A stretch of 64,000 bases of DNA, taken from positions 1-64,000 of the forward strand of contig NZ_FZOJ01000027.1 in NCBI RefSeq assembly GCF_900188145.1. The letters are read 5' to 3'. This document shows positions 51,370 to 61,269 of this stretch, piece by piece. Made by a program: the position numbers and the translations under genes. The number at the start of each line of letters is the position of its first letter. The first letter of the stretch is position 1. Below the pieces are notes generated by a model. The model was not told the DNA's origin and searched no databases. It saw nothing but the letters and a program-made list of their open reading frames with translations. This DNA is from Anaerovirgula multivorans (GTDB lineage Bacteria > Bacillota > Clostridia > Peptostreptococcales > Natronincolaceae).

Positions 51370-51873
51370 CTAAAAATCTGCACCATCTTCATCTAAATCA
51401 TTTAAAGTATCATCAATGTCTTCGGTGATAGGATTTTTTTTCATCATACCTTTGAACTCATCTACCTTTTCTTCTGCCATTTCATTGAGATCTAAAATTT
51501 TGCCATCATTTTGTACAATTTCAATCTTGGTTTTTGTCACCAATGCTGCAGAAATACCAAGTAATGAGGCTACCGGTGCCAATATAACCCCTATAGCACC
51601 TGCGGTAACTGGGATGTTTAGCAAAACCTCGTCGTCCTTTTTTAGGAGTACTCTTGTTACATTTCCCTTTTCAATTACCTTTTTAAGCTTTTCCATCATT
51701 TCATTACCGGCGATACTCATATTTTTTGTCCATTTACTCCCTGGTTCTTCTTCTAAAGCAATCAATGCTTCCACTACATTTCCTCCTGCATTTTCTAAAG
51801 TATCCTTTGCTTTTTTATAAGACACACCAGTTCTTTCTCTAATAATGTCAATTTTTTCAAGGTTAATATCCAT
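51370..51873 (-). CDS. DUF4342 protein with UBA-like N-terminal domain
   Basis: A 167-residue protein. Residues 5-45 are a UBA/TS-N-like three-helix domain (IIRERTGVSYKKAKDTLENAGGNVVEALIAL), then a DUF4342 region (VLLKKDDEVLLNIPVTAGAIGVILAPVASLLGI) with a short hydrophobic stretch, and a very acidic tail. Function unknown; common beside housekeeping genes in Clostridia. Ribosome site AAAGGAGAGGAAATAA. Confidence 0.85.
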   Translation of the reverse strand: MDINLEKIDIIRERTGVSYKKAKDTLENAGGNVVEALIALEEEPGSKWTKNMSIAGNEMMEKLKKVIEKGNVTRVLLKKDDEVLLNIPVTAGAIGVILAPVASLLGISAALVTKTKIEIVQNDGKILDLNEMAEEKVDEFKGMMKKNPITEDIDDTLNDLDEDGADF

Positions 51874-51904
51874 TTATTTCCTCTCCTTTCTACAAAAGTT
51901 TCCC

Positions 51905-52062
51905 CTTCGGTGTATTGCTAAGTCTCTCGCTTTAGAAAGCGATAGTCTAAGCAATACATCCTCGAAGTAAATTCGGCTACAATTCAGTGAGAGTAAAAAC
52001 TCACTCTAGATAAACAAACTAAGTGACCAACATGAAAGTTACAAACCTAACTTTCGGTTGTC
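51905..52062. other. Cluster of three hairpins between recO and the DUF4342 gene
   Basis: GTATTGCT...AGCAATAC encloses TCGCTTT/AAAGCGA (51915-51960), then GTGAG/CTCAC around AGTAAAAA (about 51988-52005), then GAAAGTTA/TAACTTTC (about 52031-52055). The large first hairpin could end the recO transcript. The three in a row are unusual for this compact region. Confidence 0.5.
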
Positions 52063-52065
52063 TAC

Positions 52066-52824
52066 TTATGAATTAAGGCTCATTTTATCAGCCAGCTCCA
52101 TACTTTTAAAATCATATTTATTAATATGCACCATTATGTACTGTTTTAATAATTTTTTTAATGCATCATTTAAAGATTTATTGACTTTTAGTTTTTGCAC
52201 CTCAATAATATCCTTTGACTGTAGATATTTTGCTAATCGTAGAGTCATGTCAGATATTCTCATACTATAGGGATCCTGTTGTAGGCAGTGATTGCACAAT
52301 ATGCCTCCCTCCTGAGGACTAAACCTCCAATGAGGTGATTGTTTTTTTCCACAGTTTACACATTGATCAAACTCTGGCTTAAATCCACTATAGTTTAAAA
52401 AGTGCAATTCATAGCTTCTTATGATTGTATCGATTTCTATTTCTATTTCTGATTTTGTTAATAGGTATAAGATTTTTCCAAGCAAATTAAAAAGACGATT
52501 GTTTGTTTGCCCTTCATTTGCTACAGCATCTACTAACTCTACTACGTATGCACCATAGGATAATTTCTTGATATCTTCCCTAATTTTATAAAAAATTTCT
52601 TTTGGCTCGCATTGAGATACTGTATAAAGACTCTTCCCCCTATATAACACAAAATCACTATAGCAAAAAGGTTGTACACCAGCCATCATAGTGCTTTTAG
52701 GTCGTTGTACACCTTTTGCTATAGCATTAATTTTACCTAATTTTCTTGTAAATATAGTCAAAAGACTATCAGTTTCTGCATATTTCTTATTTCTTAAAAC
52801 AAAGCCTTCTGTTTTTAGAAGCAT
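52066..52824 (-). CDS. recO: DNA repair protein RecO
   Basis: A 252-residue protein: N-terminal OB-fold ([36 protein letters not shown]), helical middle, and a zinc-binding C-terminal part with CVNCG near residue 153 and CNHC near 177. RecO loads RecA with RecR during recombinational repair. It follows era and yqzL, the standard Firmicutes order. Confidence 0.95.
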   Translation of the reverse strand: MLLKTEGFVLRNKKYAETDSLLTIFTRKLGKINAIAKGVQRPKSTMMAGVQPFCYSDFVLYRGKSLYTVSQCEPKEIFYKIREDIKKLSYGAYVVELVDAVANEGQTNNRLFNLLGKILYLLTKSEIEIEIDTIIRSYELHFLNYSGFKPEFDQCVNCGKKQSPHWRFSPQEGGILCNHCLQQDPYSMRISDMTLRLAKYLQSKDIIEVQKLKVNKSLNDALKKLLKQYIMVHINKYDFKSMELADKMSLNS

Positions 52825-52858
52825 GATCCTTGTCTCCTATACATTAATCTCCTGTTAG

Positions 52859-53017
52859 TTATAATGAATTGATTTTTGTTGTCTCTATTGCTTGTAATTG
52901 CGATTTTATTGAGCGATTTTCCCTAGGCATTAGTTCATCGCTATATTTTTTACAGTATAAGTACGCTTCAATACTACCTGTTCTTTTAAAAATATTCCAC
53001 ATTTTATTATTTAACAT
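52859..53017 (-). CDS. YqzL-family small protein
   Basis: A 52-residue protein not usually picked by size filters. From ATG 53017 (behind AAAGGGGACTTTGAT) it reads MLNNKMWNIFKRTGSIEAYL, then YCKKYSDELMPRENR and a short tail. W-x-x-F-x-x-T-G-x-x-x-x-Y-L is the YqzL signature, and YqzL always lies between era and recO in Firmicutes, as here. The tail is longer than in most homologues. Function unknown. Confidence 0.8.
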   Translation of the reverse strand: MLNNKMWNIFKRTGSIEAYLYCKKYSDELMPRENRSIKSQLQAIETTKINSL

Positions 53018-53127
53018 ATCAAAGTCCCCTTTCACTTTTTAATAATACTACAGACAAAATAATTTACTCTTATTAGTAGTTTTCGTTTTAAAGAGACTTG
53101 TATACATTGAAAATTTTGTAATTATAT

Positions 53128-54015
53128 TTATTCATAGCCCAAGGTTCTTAATGTGTTTTGACTGTTTCTCCAATCTTCCTTTACTTTTACCCATAATTCT
53201 AAGTATACCTTCGATCCTAATAGCTTTTCTATATCTTCTCTAGCGCTCTTTCCAATTCCCTTTAATTTTCTTCCTTGTTTCCCAATAATAATCCCTTTGT
53301 GAGATTTTTTTTCACAATAAATGGTAGCATGTATATCTACAATGTCTTTGTTTTCCCTTTGTTTCATCATGGTGGTTTCTACAGCTACACCATGGGGAAT
53401 TTCTTCGTGGGTATAGTGTAGAATTTTTTCTCTAATAATTTCTGCTACAATGACTCTTTCAGGTTGATCTGTAATCATATCACCTGGGAAATATTGTGGA
53501 CCCTCAGGAAGAAAATCTACAATCTTATCCACTAGAACCTGTAAATTAGCCCTTTCTAAAGCAGATATTCCTACGATGTCAGAAAAAATATTCATTTTTT
53601 CATACTTTTCATATATATAGTTAAACTTCTCCTGATCAATTTTATCAATTTTGTTTATTACCAAAATAACCGGTGTTTTTATATCCTTAAGCTCTTGAAT
53701 AATATAAGTATCTCCAGCCCCAATAGTAAGACTTTCATCTACTACAAATAAAATCACATCAACCTCTCCTAAGGTTTCTCTTGCCGCTTTTAACATATAA
53801 TCCCCCAGTTTATGCTTTGGTTTAGTGATACCAGGGGTATCGATGAAAATCATTTGAAAATTATCTTCTGTATGAATGCTCTGTATTTTATTTCTAGTGG
53901 TTTGAGGTTTATCTGACATGATTGCTATTTTTTGACCAATTACTTCATTCATTAAAGTAGACTTTCCAACATTAGGCCTGCCAATAATGGTTACGAAACC
54001 TGATTTATAAGTCAT
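53128..54015 (-). CDS. era: GTPase Era
   Basis: A 295-residue ribosome-assembly GTPase. G1 GRPNVGKST (residue 11), G2 with QTTRNKI, G3 DTPG, G4 NKID, and a C-terminal KH domain (GKQGRKLKGIGKSAREDIEKLLG). It binds the 3' end of 16S rRNA. The start overlaps the end of cdd by 11 bp. Confidence 0.97.
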   Translation of the reverse strand: MTYKSGFVTIIGRPNVGKSTLMNEVIGQKIAIMSDKPQTTRNKIQSIHTEDNFQMIFIDTPGITKPKHKLGDYMLKAARETLGEVDVILFVVDESLTIGAGDTYIIQELKDIKTPVILVINKIDKIDQEKFNYIYEKYEKMNIFSDIVGISALERANLQVLVDKIVDFLPEGPQYFPGDMITDQPERVIVAEIIREKILHYTHEEIPHGVAVETTMMKQRENKDIVDIHATIYCEKKSHKGIIIGKQGRKLKGIGKSAREDIEKLLGSKVYLELWVKVKEDWRNSQNTLRTLGYE

Positions 54016-54427
54016 TACAACAACTTCCTTTCGCTTTTTCCAAATCCTCTGGTGTGAAGGAATGGGGTAGTAGATCTTCTATAGTAAATACTTGGTAATC
54101 ATCTTCTGTCTTTCCAATAATCAATTTGATTTTTTTTCCATACTCAACAATGACCTGTCTACATATGCCACAGGGAAAAGTATATTGATTGGGGTCACCT
54201 ACCACAGCAATAGCTTCTATTTCCCTTTCTCCTTCAGATACTGCCTTAAAAATTGCCGTTCTTTCAGCACAATTGGTTCCTCCATAGGAGGCACATTCAA
54301 TATTGCATCCAGTATAGACTTTTCCTGTCTTTGTTAGCAGTGCCGCCCCTACAGGAAAATTCGAATAGGGTACATATGCCTTTTCTTGAGCTAATTTAGC
54401 TATTTTGATAAGCTCTTTATATTCCAT
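54005..54427 (-). CDS. cdd: Cytidine deaminase
   Basis: A 140-residue zinc deaminase of pyrimidine salvage. Zinc motifs are CAERTAIF (catalytic Glu) and PCGICRQ. YVPYSNFPVGAAL is the N-terminal signature. Ribosome site AAGGAGGAAGCGTA. Overlaps era. Confidence 0.96.
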   Translation of the reverse strand: MEYKELIKIAKLAQEKAYVPYSNFPVGAALLTKTGKVYTGCNIECASYGGTNCAERTAIFKAVSEGEREIEAIAVVGDPNQYTFPCGICRQVIVEYGKKIKLIIGKTEDDYQVFTIEDLLPHSFTPEDLEKAKGSCCNDL

Positions 54428-54568
54428 TACGCTTCCTCCTTATGATGGATACTGACTTTTTTGTTCCATCTAGCTTTATCAATATCATCTTTCCCTCTAT
54501 ACGTTAATTTTAATACTCTAAGGACTGCAAATATAGACCTTGGGTATTAAAATTTATAAGTGTATATT

Positions 54569-55642
54569 CTACTGCAATTCAATTTCTCTATTATTAGGAA
54601 ATACACAAACCCAAGTTTTTCCTTTGTTTAATTTTAAAGTTTTGCCTTCGCTATCTATATATTCAGTAACTATATTATATGCACTTTTGTTCCATGTAAT
54701 AGGTACAGCTTTTCCGTTGGAGATATAAAGCCCTTTTCCACTACCTACTAGGTCTATATCCCTTCTTCCTTCCGTATCTCCTGGTATGTGCTTAATATTG
54801 GCGTATTGAATAATAACGTTTTTCACCTTTAATTGTTCATTATTATTCTCATCGATGTGAGGTTGATCAAACTGTAATCTGTTATAAAGCTGAGTTTCAG
54901 CATCGTAACGAAAGCTTGAAACATAATCCTTTGAAAAAGGAACAGTAACGATTTCTGCATTTTCTCCTGCCGGTATCCATTCTTCTTCAGCAAAAGTGAA
55001 CTTATCATTCAAATCTTTTTTTCTTTCCCAACTATAGCCCACCTTTTCCCATGCCTTCATAATTCCTTCTGCACTTGTATATAAACTGTGTTCGTACATT
55101 CCTCTTTGTTTTGATCTAACAGGGTCTCTCCACGCCATGATACTTTCTAAATAGGATAGACTGTTGAGGTTACCAGGCTTTAAGCTCTGAATTGCTTCAA
55201 AGGCTTGTGGACTGCCACCATGATGTACAAATATAGCATCATGGTCAAATGCAAAATTTAAATAATAATGACGTGTACTTCTAACAGGGCCAATTTTTTC
55301 TGTATTAAAATCTTGAAAAACAGCTACCAGTCTAGTAATATTTCCTTCTGCTAGGGTTTCGTACATAATATCCGCATCAGAAATACCACTTTGAGGTAGA
55401 GCTGCTTTTATATTATTAATCATTATTGCTACAGGTCTTCTTGCAGCAGCTTCTTCATCGATCCATAGGCCTGTTAAGGGATTAATGGCTAATCCTTCGT
55501 AGGAGACTTCCTCTTCTGCTGGTTCTTCAATAACCTCACTAGTTAAATCTTGTTGATCATTTTCTTCTTTTTTACTACACCCCAATACTGTAACAATTAA
55601 ACTAATTATCAGCAAACCTATGACAACTCTCTTAAAGTTCAT
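54569..55642 (-). CDS. DUF3048 (YerB-like) lipoprotein
   Basis: A 357-residue lipoprotein (lipobox VLGC, Cys about 22) with an acidic linker and two DUF3048 domains: NPLTGLWIDEEAAARRPVAIMINN, ALPQSGISDADIMYETLAEG, RLVAVFQD and GPVRSTRHYY, then the C-terminal half with VIIQYANI and WNKSAYNIVTEYID. YerB proteins are envelope proteins of unknown function. Confidence 0.88.
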   Translation of the reverse strand: MNFKRVVIGLLIISLIVTVLGCSKKEENDQQDLTSEVIEEPAEEEVSYEGLAINPLTGLWIDEEAAARRPVAIMINNIKAALPQSGISDADIMYETLAEGNITRLVAVFQDFNTEKIGPVRSTRHYYLNFAFDHDAIFVHHGGSPQAFEAIQSLKPGNLNSLSYLESIMAWRDPVRSKQRGMYEHSLYTSAEGIMKAWEKVGYSWERKKDLNDKFTFAEEEWIPAGENAEIVTVPFSKDYVSSFRYDAETQLYNRLQFDQPHIDENNNEQLKVKNVIIQYANIKHIPGDTEGRRDIDLVGSGKGLYISNGKAVPITWNKSAYNIVTEYIDSEGKTLKLNKGKTWVCVFPNNREIELQ

Positions 55643-55665
55643 TTATTTTCTCCCCTTCACAACAA

Positions 55666-55745
55666 ATTATGCTTCGTAAATTTGCTTCACTAGAGAACCC
55701 TAGGTTCTCTTCACCGACTGCTATGCAGTCTGAACACCCTCCTGA
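55666..55745. other. Two small palindromes between the YerB-like gene and dgkA
   Basis: AGAGAACCCTAGGTTCTCT (about 55693-55711) and GACTGC-TAT-GCAGTC (about 55717-55731). On the minus strand they follow the dgkA-PAP2 side only at a distance and precede no T run; they may be REP-like insertions or RNA processing hairpins. Confidence 0.4.
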
Positions 55746-55752
55746 CTACCGA

Positions 55753-56451
55753 TTATCTAGCTATCTGAAAAATAATAATTGCTATGATGATTCCTAAAAA
55801 TCCTCCTACTACCACTTCAAAAAAACTGTGTATTTTACCTTCTACTCTACTTTGACAGACCAATAGTGCCATTAATATTGATAAGGTTGATATAAACATA
55901 TTTTCTGTAATAAAGGTTATGGCAGTGGCTAAGCAAAAAGCTACTGCTGCATGACCACTAGGCATTCCCCCCTGAACAGGTGTACCTTTTCCGAAGTATG
56001 CTTTTAAACCAATGGTAGCAAAAATTGTAATAATTAATACAATGAATGTAATATGCATTGATGATTGTCTTACACGATTTAAAACAATATGGGTATAGGG
56101 GTTAATCCTATGAAAAAATATTAAATAAGCTACTATGATAGAGTTAATAGCTGCTATCAAAACAGCTCCAGCAGCTACATTTTTGGCAATTTTAGCAAAC
56201 AAATGATATTTATCTGTTATTAAATCAATAGCAGCTTCAATAGCCGTATTGATCATTTCTGCGATAATCACAACAGATATTGTTAAAAATAGAATTAGGA
56301 TTTCTATCCGTGATAAATCAAAAAATAAACTTAGTGTTAACACAGCAATGGAAACAAAAAAATGAATTTTCATGTTTCTTTGGGTCTTAAGAGCATATAT
56401 AATACCCTCAAAAGCAAAGTTAAAGCTCTCAATGAGTTTTCTTACCTTCAT
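55753..56451 (-). CDS. Diacylglycerol/undecaprenol kinase fused to PAP2 phosphatase
   Basis: A 232-residue two-domain membrane protein. Residues 1-115 are DgkA (FNFAFEGIIYALKTQRNMKIH, AEMINTAIEAAIDL with the catalytic Glu). Residues 130-232 are a PAP2 domain: KGTPVQGGMPSGHAA (C2) and SRVEGKIHSFFEV (C3 with Arg and His). The kinase and phosphatase could handle undecaprenol and its phosphates in opposite directions in one protein. The fusion is seen in several Firmicutes. It lies between ybeY and yerB-like genes. Confidence 0.9.
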   Translation of the reverse strand: MKVRKLIESFNFAFEGIIYALKTQRNMKIHFFVSIAVLTLSLFFDLSRIEILILFLTISVVIIAEMINTAIEAAIDLITDKYHLFAKIAKNVAAGAVLIAAINSIIVAYLIFFHRINPYTHIVLNRVRQSSMHITFIVLIITIFATIGLKAYFGKGTPVQGGMPSGHAAVAFCLATAITFITENMFISTLSILMALLVCQSRVEGKIHSFFEVVVGGFLGIIIAIIIFQIAR

Positions 56452-56467
56452 ATAAACATAACCTCGT

Positions 56468-56923
56468 TTATTCTCTATTTATTCCTAACTTCATCAGTAC
56501 TTCTTCTTCTTTATGCCTCATTATTTTTTCGTCCTCTTCCTCCATATGGTCATAACCCATTAGATGAAACATACTGTGGACTGTTAAAAAGCTTATCTCT
56601 CTATAAAATGAGTGACCATATTCTTCTGCTTGTTCTACAGCCTTTTCCACAGATATTACGATGTCTCCTAATATTTTTTCCTCCATAGTAGGTGTATCAT
56701 CATCAACCATTGGAAAGGACAAAACATCAGTTGGATTGTCTTTCCCTCTGTAGCCTTTATTCAGTTGCTGTATTTCTGCATTATCTACCAATGATAGACT
56801 AACTTCATAATCCTCCTCCCAACCTTCATAAACTAAACATGCTTCAACTGCCTTCTGCAGTATTTTTATTAATTCTTCTTCTATGTCTACAATATTTTGT
56901 CTATTATCAATTGCTAGTTCCAT
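56468..56923 (-). CDS. ybeY: Endoribonuclease YbeY
   Basis: A 151-residue metal RNase for rRNA maturation. The zinc triad is in HSMFHLMGYDH, and the family stretch YRGKDNPTDVLSFPM is present, as is LGDIVIS. The usual Gly after the first His is Ser here, a mild change. Overlaps pgpH by 17 bp. Confidence 0.95.
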   Translation of the reverse strand: MELAIDNRQNIVDIEEELIKILQKAVEACLVYEGWEEDYEVSLSLVDNAEIQQLNKGYRGKDNPTDVLSFPMVDDDTPTMEEKILGDIVISVEKAVEQAEEYGHSFYREISFLTVHSMFHLMGYDHMEEEDEKIMRHKEEEVLMKLGINRE

Positions 56924-59039
56924 ATGCCTTCCTTCCCTTCAATTCTTTAATATCTGTATCAGGATATTCAATCCGTTCATGGAAAATACCTAACATCACC
57001 TTAACAAAGGTTTTCTTAATTATTTCTAACTCATTCAAAGTTAAATTACTTTCATCCAGTTGCCCATCCGCTAATTTTTCCTCTACGATCTTATGGATTA
57101 ACTTTTCAATTTTATCCTTAGATGGACTACTTATACTTCTTACAGCAGCTTCGACAGAATCCGCTAACATAACAATCGCAGTTTCTTTTGTCTTTGGTTT
57201 TGGACCACAATATCTAAAGCTTTGTTCATCTATATTTTCTCCATTTTCACCGGTTTTTGCTTTGTGATAAAAGTAAGCTACCAATGTATCTCCATGATGC
57301 TGTTCTATAAAATCCATCACTTCTGCAGGCAGTTTATACTTTTTCCCCAAGTCTATTCCATCCTTCACATGTCCAGTAATAATTAAACTGCTCAATGATG
57401 GCGTCAATTTTTCGTGAGGATTTTCAGAGGTTAATTGATTCTCTTTAAAGAAATAGGGTCTTTTTATTTTGCCAATATCATGATAGAAGGCACCTACCCT
57501 TGCTAAAAGTGAATTTCCTCCCACTGCATCTGCTGCTGATTCACTTAGATTACCTACAATAATACTATGATGATAGGTTCCCGGGGCTTCTATTAGTAAT
57601 TTCTTTAATAGAGGTTGATTAGGGTTAAATAGCTCTACCAGCTTTAAAGGTGTAACAACTCTAAAAAGATGCTCCCATAGTGGTAAGGTTCCTACGGTTA
57701 GTATGGAACAAATTAAACCATTTAAAACCCCATAAAATCCATACATTAATACTTTTCCTACTTCATTACTGTTAATAAAACCAATACCTATAATTGTAAG
57801 GATATTCACGAAACTAACAACGATTCCTGAAATAAAAATACCTGTTCTTTGCTGCATATTTCTAACACTAAATACCCCTACTGCTCCTCCAAGGACTGCC
57901 ATTGTAAGAAATATGATATCATTGCCAGTAATAATGCTAATCAATATACTAAGGCACAAGTTAACCAATAATGCAAGCCTTGGTTCCAAAAGAATTGCCA
58001 ACAGCATAGCTGACACCGCAACTGGCATTAAATAAATAGAAATGCTTGCTAGTGCCTTTGCAATAATTAAAGTTCCCAGCATGATAATATACATCATAAG
58101 TAGCTTATCGGTTTTATCAAAAATTTCTCTATTAAAAAAATATATATATGCAATGATTAGAATTTGTATTACTAATACGATAGAGGTTATTCCCAAATAC
58201 AGCATTAAATCTACTTTATTGTTATCTGTCAAAATCGATAATCCTCTTAAAATCTCTAACCTGTCATGGGTAACGATATCTCCTTCTTTTAGGATATTGT
58301 CCCCTTTCTTTATCATGATTCTTTCAACACTTTCTACAGCTTCCTCACGAAGCTGCTCTGTTGCTTCGATATCAAAAAACATATTTGGACGTATCGTTGC
58401 ATGGATTACTGCTATACCCATTTCTTTCATCGAATCATTAAAATCCTCTAGCTGAAGAACATACTCCTTAATACTGCTTTTTTCTTTTTGAAGATTCTCC
58501 ACTTTAATTCCTGTATTCATACTTTGAGCAACAATTTCATAAATATAGGTTTCAAGATAACTGATTTTATCTAAGGGAGCCGTCAAAGCTGTATCGAGAT
58601 GATCTTTATTTAGATTTAAAGGGTTCTCTTCTTCAAGAATACTTTTTTTCTCTTCTTCACTAATCTCATCAAGTTCATCAAGTTCCTCATTATTTCTCAG
58701 CTGATAAACAGTTTGAAAAAAATTCTCAATATCCTTTTTAACCTCTACATGCACCGCAGAGTCAAAGCTATAGATTAGTTCTACTGATTCAGATGCCTTT
58801 TCCTTTAGTTTTTGAGTAGCCCATCTATCTTCGATATCTTTAGGTGAATAAATATCTGCTGGAGATCTTTGCCCCAATGCGATATCAAACTTTTCTGGTT
58901 TTAAACTTATTGTGAGAACTGAAAAAACGCTAACGAAAAAAATAATAGCCATAAGGATATGCTGAAGCCTCTTCAGTTTAAAAAGCCTTCCAATAAAATT
59001 GTTTGAAAGCTTGTCTATCCATTTTTTAAAAAAACTCAT
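56907..59039 (-). CDS. PgpH-type 7TM HD-domain c-di-AMP phosphodiesterase
   Basis: A 710-residue membrane protein: one N-terminal helix (about 27-45), an extracytoplasmic 7TMR-HDED domain to about 275, seven membrane helices (280-455), and a cytoplasmic HD domain with HSIIVGNLSESAAD, FYHDIGKIKRPYFF and HHGDTLVAYFY. Homologues (PgpH in Listeria) degrade cyclic di-AMP. Located next to phoH and ybeY, as usual in Firmicutes. Confidence 0.93.
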   Translation of the reverse strand: MSFFKKWIDKLSNNFIGRLFKLKRLQHILMAIIFFVSVFSVLTISLKPEKFDIALGQRSPADIYSPKDIEDRWATQKLKEKASESVELIYSFDSAVHVEVKKDIENFFQTVYQLRNNEELDELDEISEEEKKSILEEENPLNLNKDHLDTALTAPLDKISYLETYIYEIVAQSMNTGIKVENLQKEKSSIKEYVLQLEDFNDSMKEMGIAVIHATIRPNMFFDIEATEQLREEAVESVERIMIKKGDNILKEGDIVTHDRLEILRGLSILTDNNKVDLMLYLGITSIVLVIQILIIAYIYFFNREIFDKTDKLLMMYIIMLGTLIIAKALASISIYLMPVAVSAMLLAILLEPRLALLVNLCLSILISIITGNDIIFLTMAVLGGAVGVFSVRNMQQRTGIFISGIVVSFVNILTIIGIGFINSNEVGKVLMYGFYGVLNGLICSILTVGTLPLWEHLFRVVTPLKLVELFNPNQPLLKKLLIEAPGTYHHSIIVGNLSESAADAVGGNSLLARVGAFYHDIGKIKRPYFFKENQLTSENPHEKLTPSLSSLIITGHVKDGIDLGKKYKLPAEVMDFIEQHHGDTLVAYFYHKAKTGENGENIDEQSFRYCGPKPKTKETAIVMLADSVEAAVRSISSPSKDKIEKLIHKIVEEKLADGQLDESNLTLNELEIIKKTFVKVMLGIFHERIEYPDTDIKELKGRKAYGTSN

Positions 59040-59082
59040 GTTTTTTTCCTCCTAAGTTTTTTTCTGTTCCCTATCCTTTGGG

Positions 59083-60057
59083 TTATCTTTTCTCCTTTTT
59101 ATGCTCAGCTATATCATAAGCCTTAATAATTTTTTGTACCAAATGATGTCTTACTACATCCTTCTCTGTTAAATAGCAAAAGCCTATTTCTTTAATATCT
59201 TTTAATACGGCTGCTGCATTCTTAAGACCTGAAGATTTTCCTCCTGGCAGGTCTATTTGCGTAATATCTCCAGTTACCACCGCTTTTGAACCGAAGCCTA
59301 GCCTTGTTAAAAACATTTTCATTTGTTCCCTTGTAGTATTTTGAGCTTCATCTAATATAATAAAAGAATTATCCAAGGTTCTTCCTCTCATATACGCTAA
59401 TGGAGCTACTTCAATCAAACCTCTTTCCATATATTTTTCAAATTTATCAGCACCTATGATATCAAATAATGCATCGTATAATGGTCTCAAATATGGATCT
59501 ACCTTATCCTTTAAATCCCCTGGTAAAAATCCAAGACTTTCTCCTGCCTCTACCGCAGGTCTTGTTAAAATAATTCTGCTAACCTCTTCGTTTCTAAAAG
59601 CCTTCACCGCCATCGCTACTGCTAAATAGGTTTTTCCTGTACCTGCTGGTCCTATACCAAATGTTAAATCCTTGCTGCCAATTTCCTCTAGGTAGCTTTT
59701 TTGGCCTAAGGTTTTAGGTTTGATAGGCTTCCCCTTAGCAGTCATAATAAGGGCATCTCCTATCAAATCCTTAATCCTATCTTGATTTCCCTCTAAAAGC
59801 ATATCAATGATATACCGTACATTTTGTGATGTTAGACTTTCACCCTTCTTAATCATATTTTCTAATTCATCAACTAACTTTTCTCCAAGCTTCAGGTTTT
59901 TCTCTGAACCTAATAATATAATTTCACCTTCCCTAGATATTACATCTATTTGCAGGTGTTTTTTTATTAATTTTATGTTTTCATCGAAGTTTCCAAACAG
60001 TTCTTTCACAAAGTTCATATCCTGTACTATCATTCTTTTCTGTTGTTGGTTTTCCAA
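59083..60057 (-). CDS. phoH: PhoH-family ATPase
   Basis: A 324-residue P-loop protein. An N-terminal KH-like segment is followed by Walker A GPAGTGKTYLAVAMAVKA (about residue 137), FIILDEAQNTTREQMKMFLTR (Walker B), and SKAVVTGDITQIDLP. The start is TTG 60057, 7 nt after GAGGAGG. Probable RNA-related role with YbeY, conserved neighbours. Confidence 0.95.
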   Translation of the reverse strand: MENQQQKRMIVQDMNFVKELFGNFDENIKLIKKHLQIDVISREGEIILLGSEKNLKLGEKLVDELENMIKKGESLTSQNVRYIIDMLLEGNQDRIKDLIGDALIMTAKGKPIKPKTLGQKSYLEEIGSKDLTFGIGPAGTGKTYLAVAMAVKAFRNEEVSRIILTRPAVEAGESLGFLPGDLKDKVDPYLRPLYDALFDIIGADKFEKYMERGLIEVAPLAYMRGRTLDNSFIILDEAQNTTREQMKMFLTRLGFGSKAVVTGDITQIDLPGGKSSGLKNAAAVLKDIKEIGFCYLTEKDVVRHHLVQKIIKAYDIAEHKKEKR

Positions 60058-60060
60058 AGA

Positions 60061-61257
60061 CTAATCCTCCTCAATTTGTAGTTTCTTTTGCTGGGCTATA
60101 TCTTCTAACACCTCAATAATAACACTACTGTGCAGGGTGTTATCGTTAATAATAAATTCAGTATTGCTATTTAATATTTCCAGTTCTTTAGGAATTTCCT
60201 GAAGTAAATCTTCTACCAAAGTTTCGTGTAAAAGATTTTTTGTCTTTTCGATGTCTAACTTCTCTTCTATTTCTATTGCCTCGTATATTTCTTCTGTTAT
60301 AATTTCGACAGGTAGACCTTTATTCCTCCATTCAATAGGTTTTTTTGATGTTTTTTCTATAATAAACACTTCATAAGGATTGTCACCCTTACTTAAGGCC
60401 AATTCTAAGTCACCTATTTTAATGATTCTTCTGGTATATTTAGCACCTGTTTTTACCTTTTCTATTTCAACTAAATCCACGGTTTTACTAGCCTCATAAT
60501 AGGTTTTCGCATAAACTTCTCCATAGGCATGCAGGTAAAGGGGTCTTTCCATCCCTTCCCTCTCTACGATACCAGTGATCAAAAGGTCTCCCTCAGATAC
60601 GATATCTCCCTTCTCCACAAGAGCATCACCATTTCTAGCAATAACTTTTTCTATCACACCATTTTTTTTTGCTACCACATCACAGGGTATATCTTTCTCT
60701 ATTTTAGGAGGAGGAACGATTTTTTCTACCACCTCTACTTTAGCATGTATGCCATTAATTTCTATACCCACCCAAGCTAGTTCATCTATGTCAATTAATA
60801 AATTGTTTTCTATTTCTCTTAGATTAACAGTATATCTGTTCACCCCTATTTTAAATCCTGATGATTCCAAAGTATTAACTATTTTTTCTGTAGATATACT
60901 TTCGTTGCCATTTACTTCTATAACAAAAACAAAACTAGAAAGGACAAGTAATAGACTTAAAGAAAAAAATGCTCCCACGATAAGCATTTTTCTTTTCTTC
61001 ATTTTGCTAAACCAAAATGGATATCCATTTTTTTCAGATATATACATTTTACATCCTGCTTTTCTTGTAAGCCTTCTAACAGCCTTATATCCTTTAATTC
61101 CTATCTTTGCCTCTAGAGTCGTATAATTTATTCTTCTAATATCCCATAAATAAATATCTCTAGCAATACACATATTAATAAACTTTTCTAAGGATAATCC
61201 TTCTATCCTAATAATAACATAGCCTCTAAAATAATTCCATAGCTTAAGTATTAACAA
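60061..61257 (-). CDS. yqfD: Sporulation protein YqfD
   Basis: A 398-residue sporulation protein with one membrane helix (about residues 92-112, after KMKKRKM) and an outer C-terminal domain (VEVVEKIVPPPKIEKDIPCDVVA, GDALVEKGDIVSEGDLLITG). It begins at TTG 61257. It forms a pair with YqfC directly upstream and points to an endospore-forming host. Confidence 0.94.
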   Translation of the reverse strand: MLILKLWNYFRGYVIIRIEGLSLEKFINMCIARDIYLWDIRRINYTTLEAKIGIKGYKAVRRLTRKAGCKMYISEKNGYPFWFSKMKKRKMLIVGAFFSLSLLLVLSSFVFVIEVNGNESISTEKIVNTLESSGFKIGVNRYTVNLREIENNLLIDIDELAWVGIEINGIHAKVEVVEKIVPPPKIEKDIPCDVVAKKNGVIEKVIARNGDALVEKGDIVSEGDLLITGIVEREGMERPLYLHAYGEVYAKTYYEASKTVDLVEIEKVKTGAKYTRRIIKIGDLELALSKGDNPYEVFIIEKTSKKPIEWRNKGLPVEIITEEIYEAIEIEEKLDIEKTKNLLHETLVEDLLQEIPKELEILNSNTEFIINDNTLHSSVIIEVLEDIAQQKKLQIEED

Positions 61258-61269
61258 CTATATCACTCC

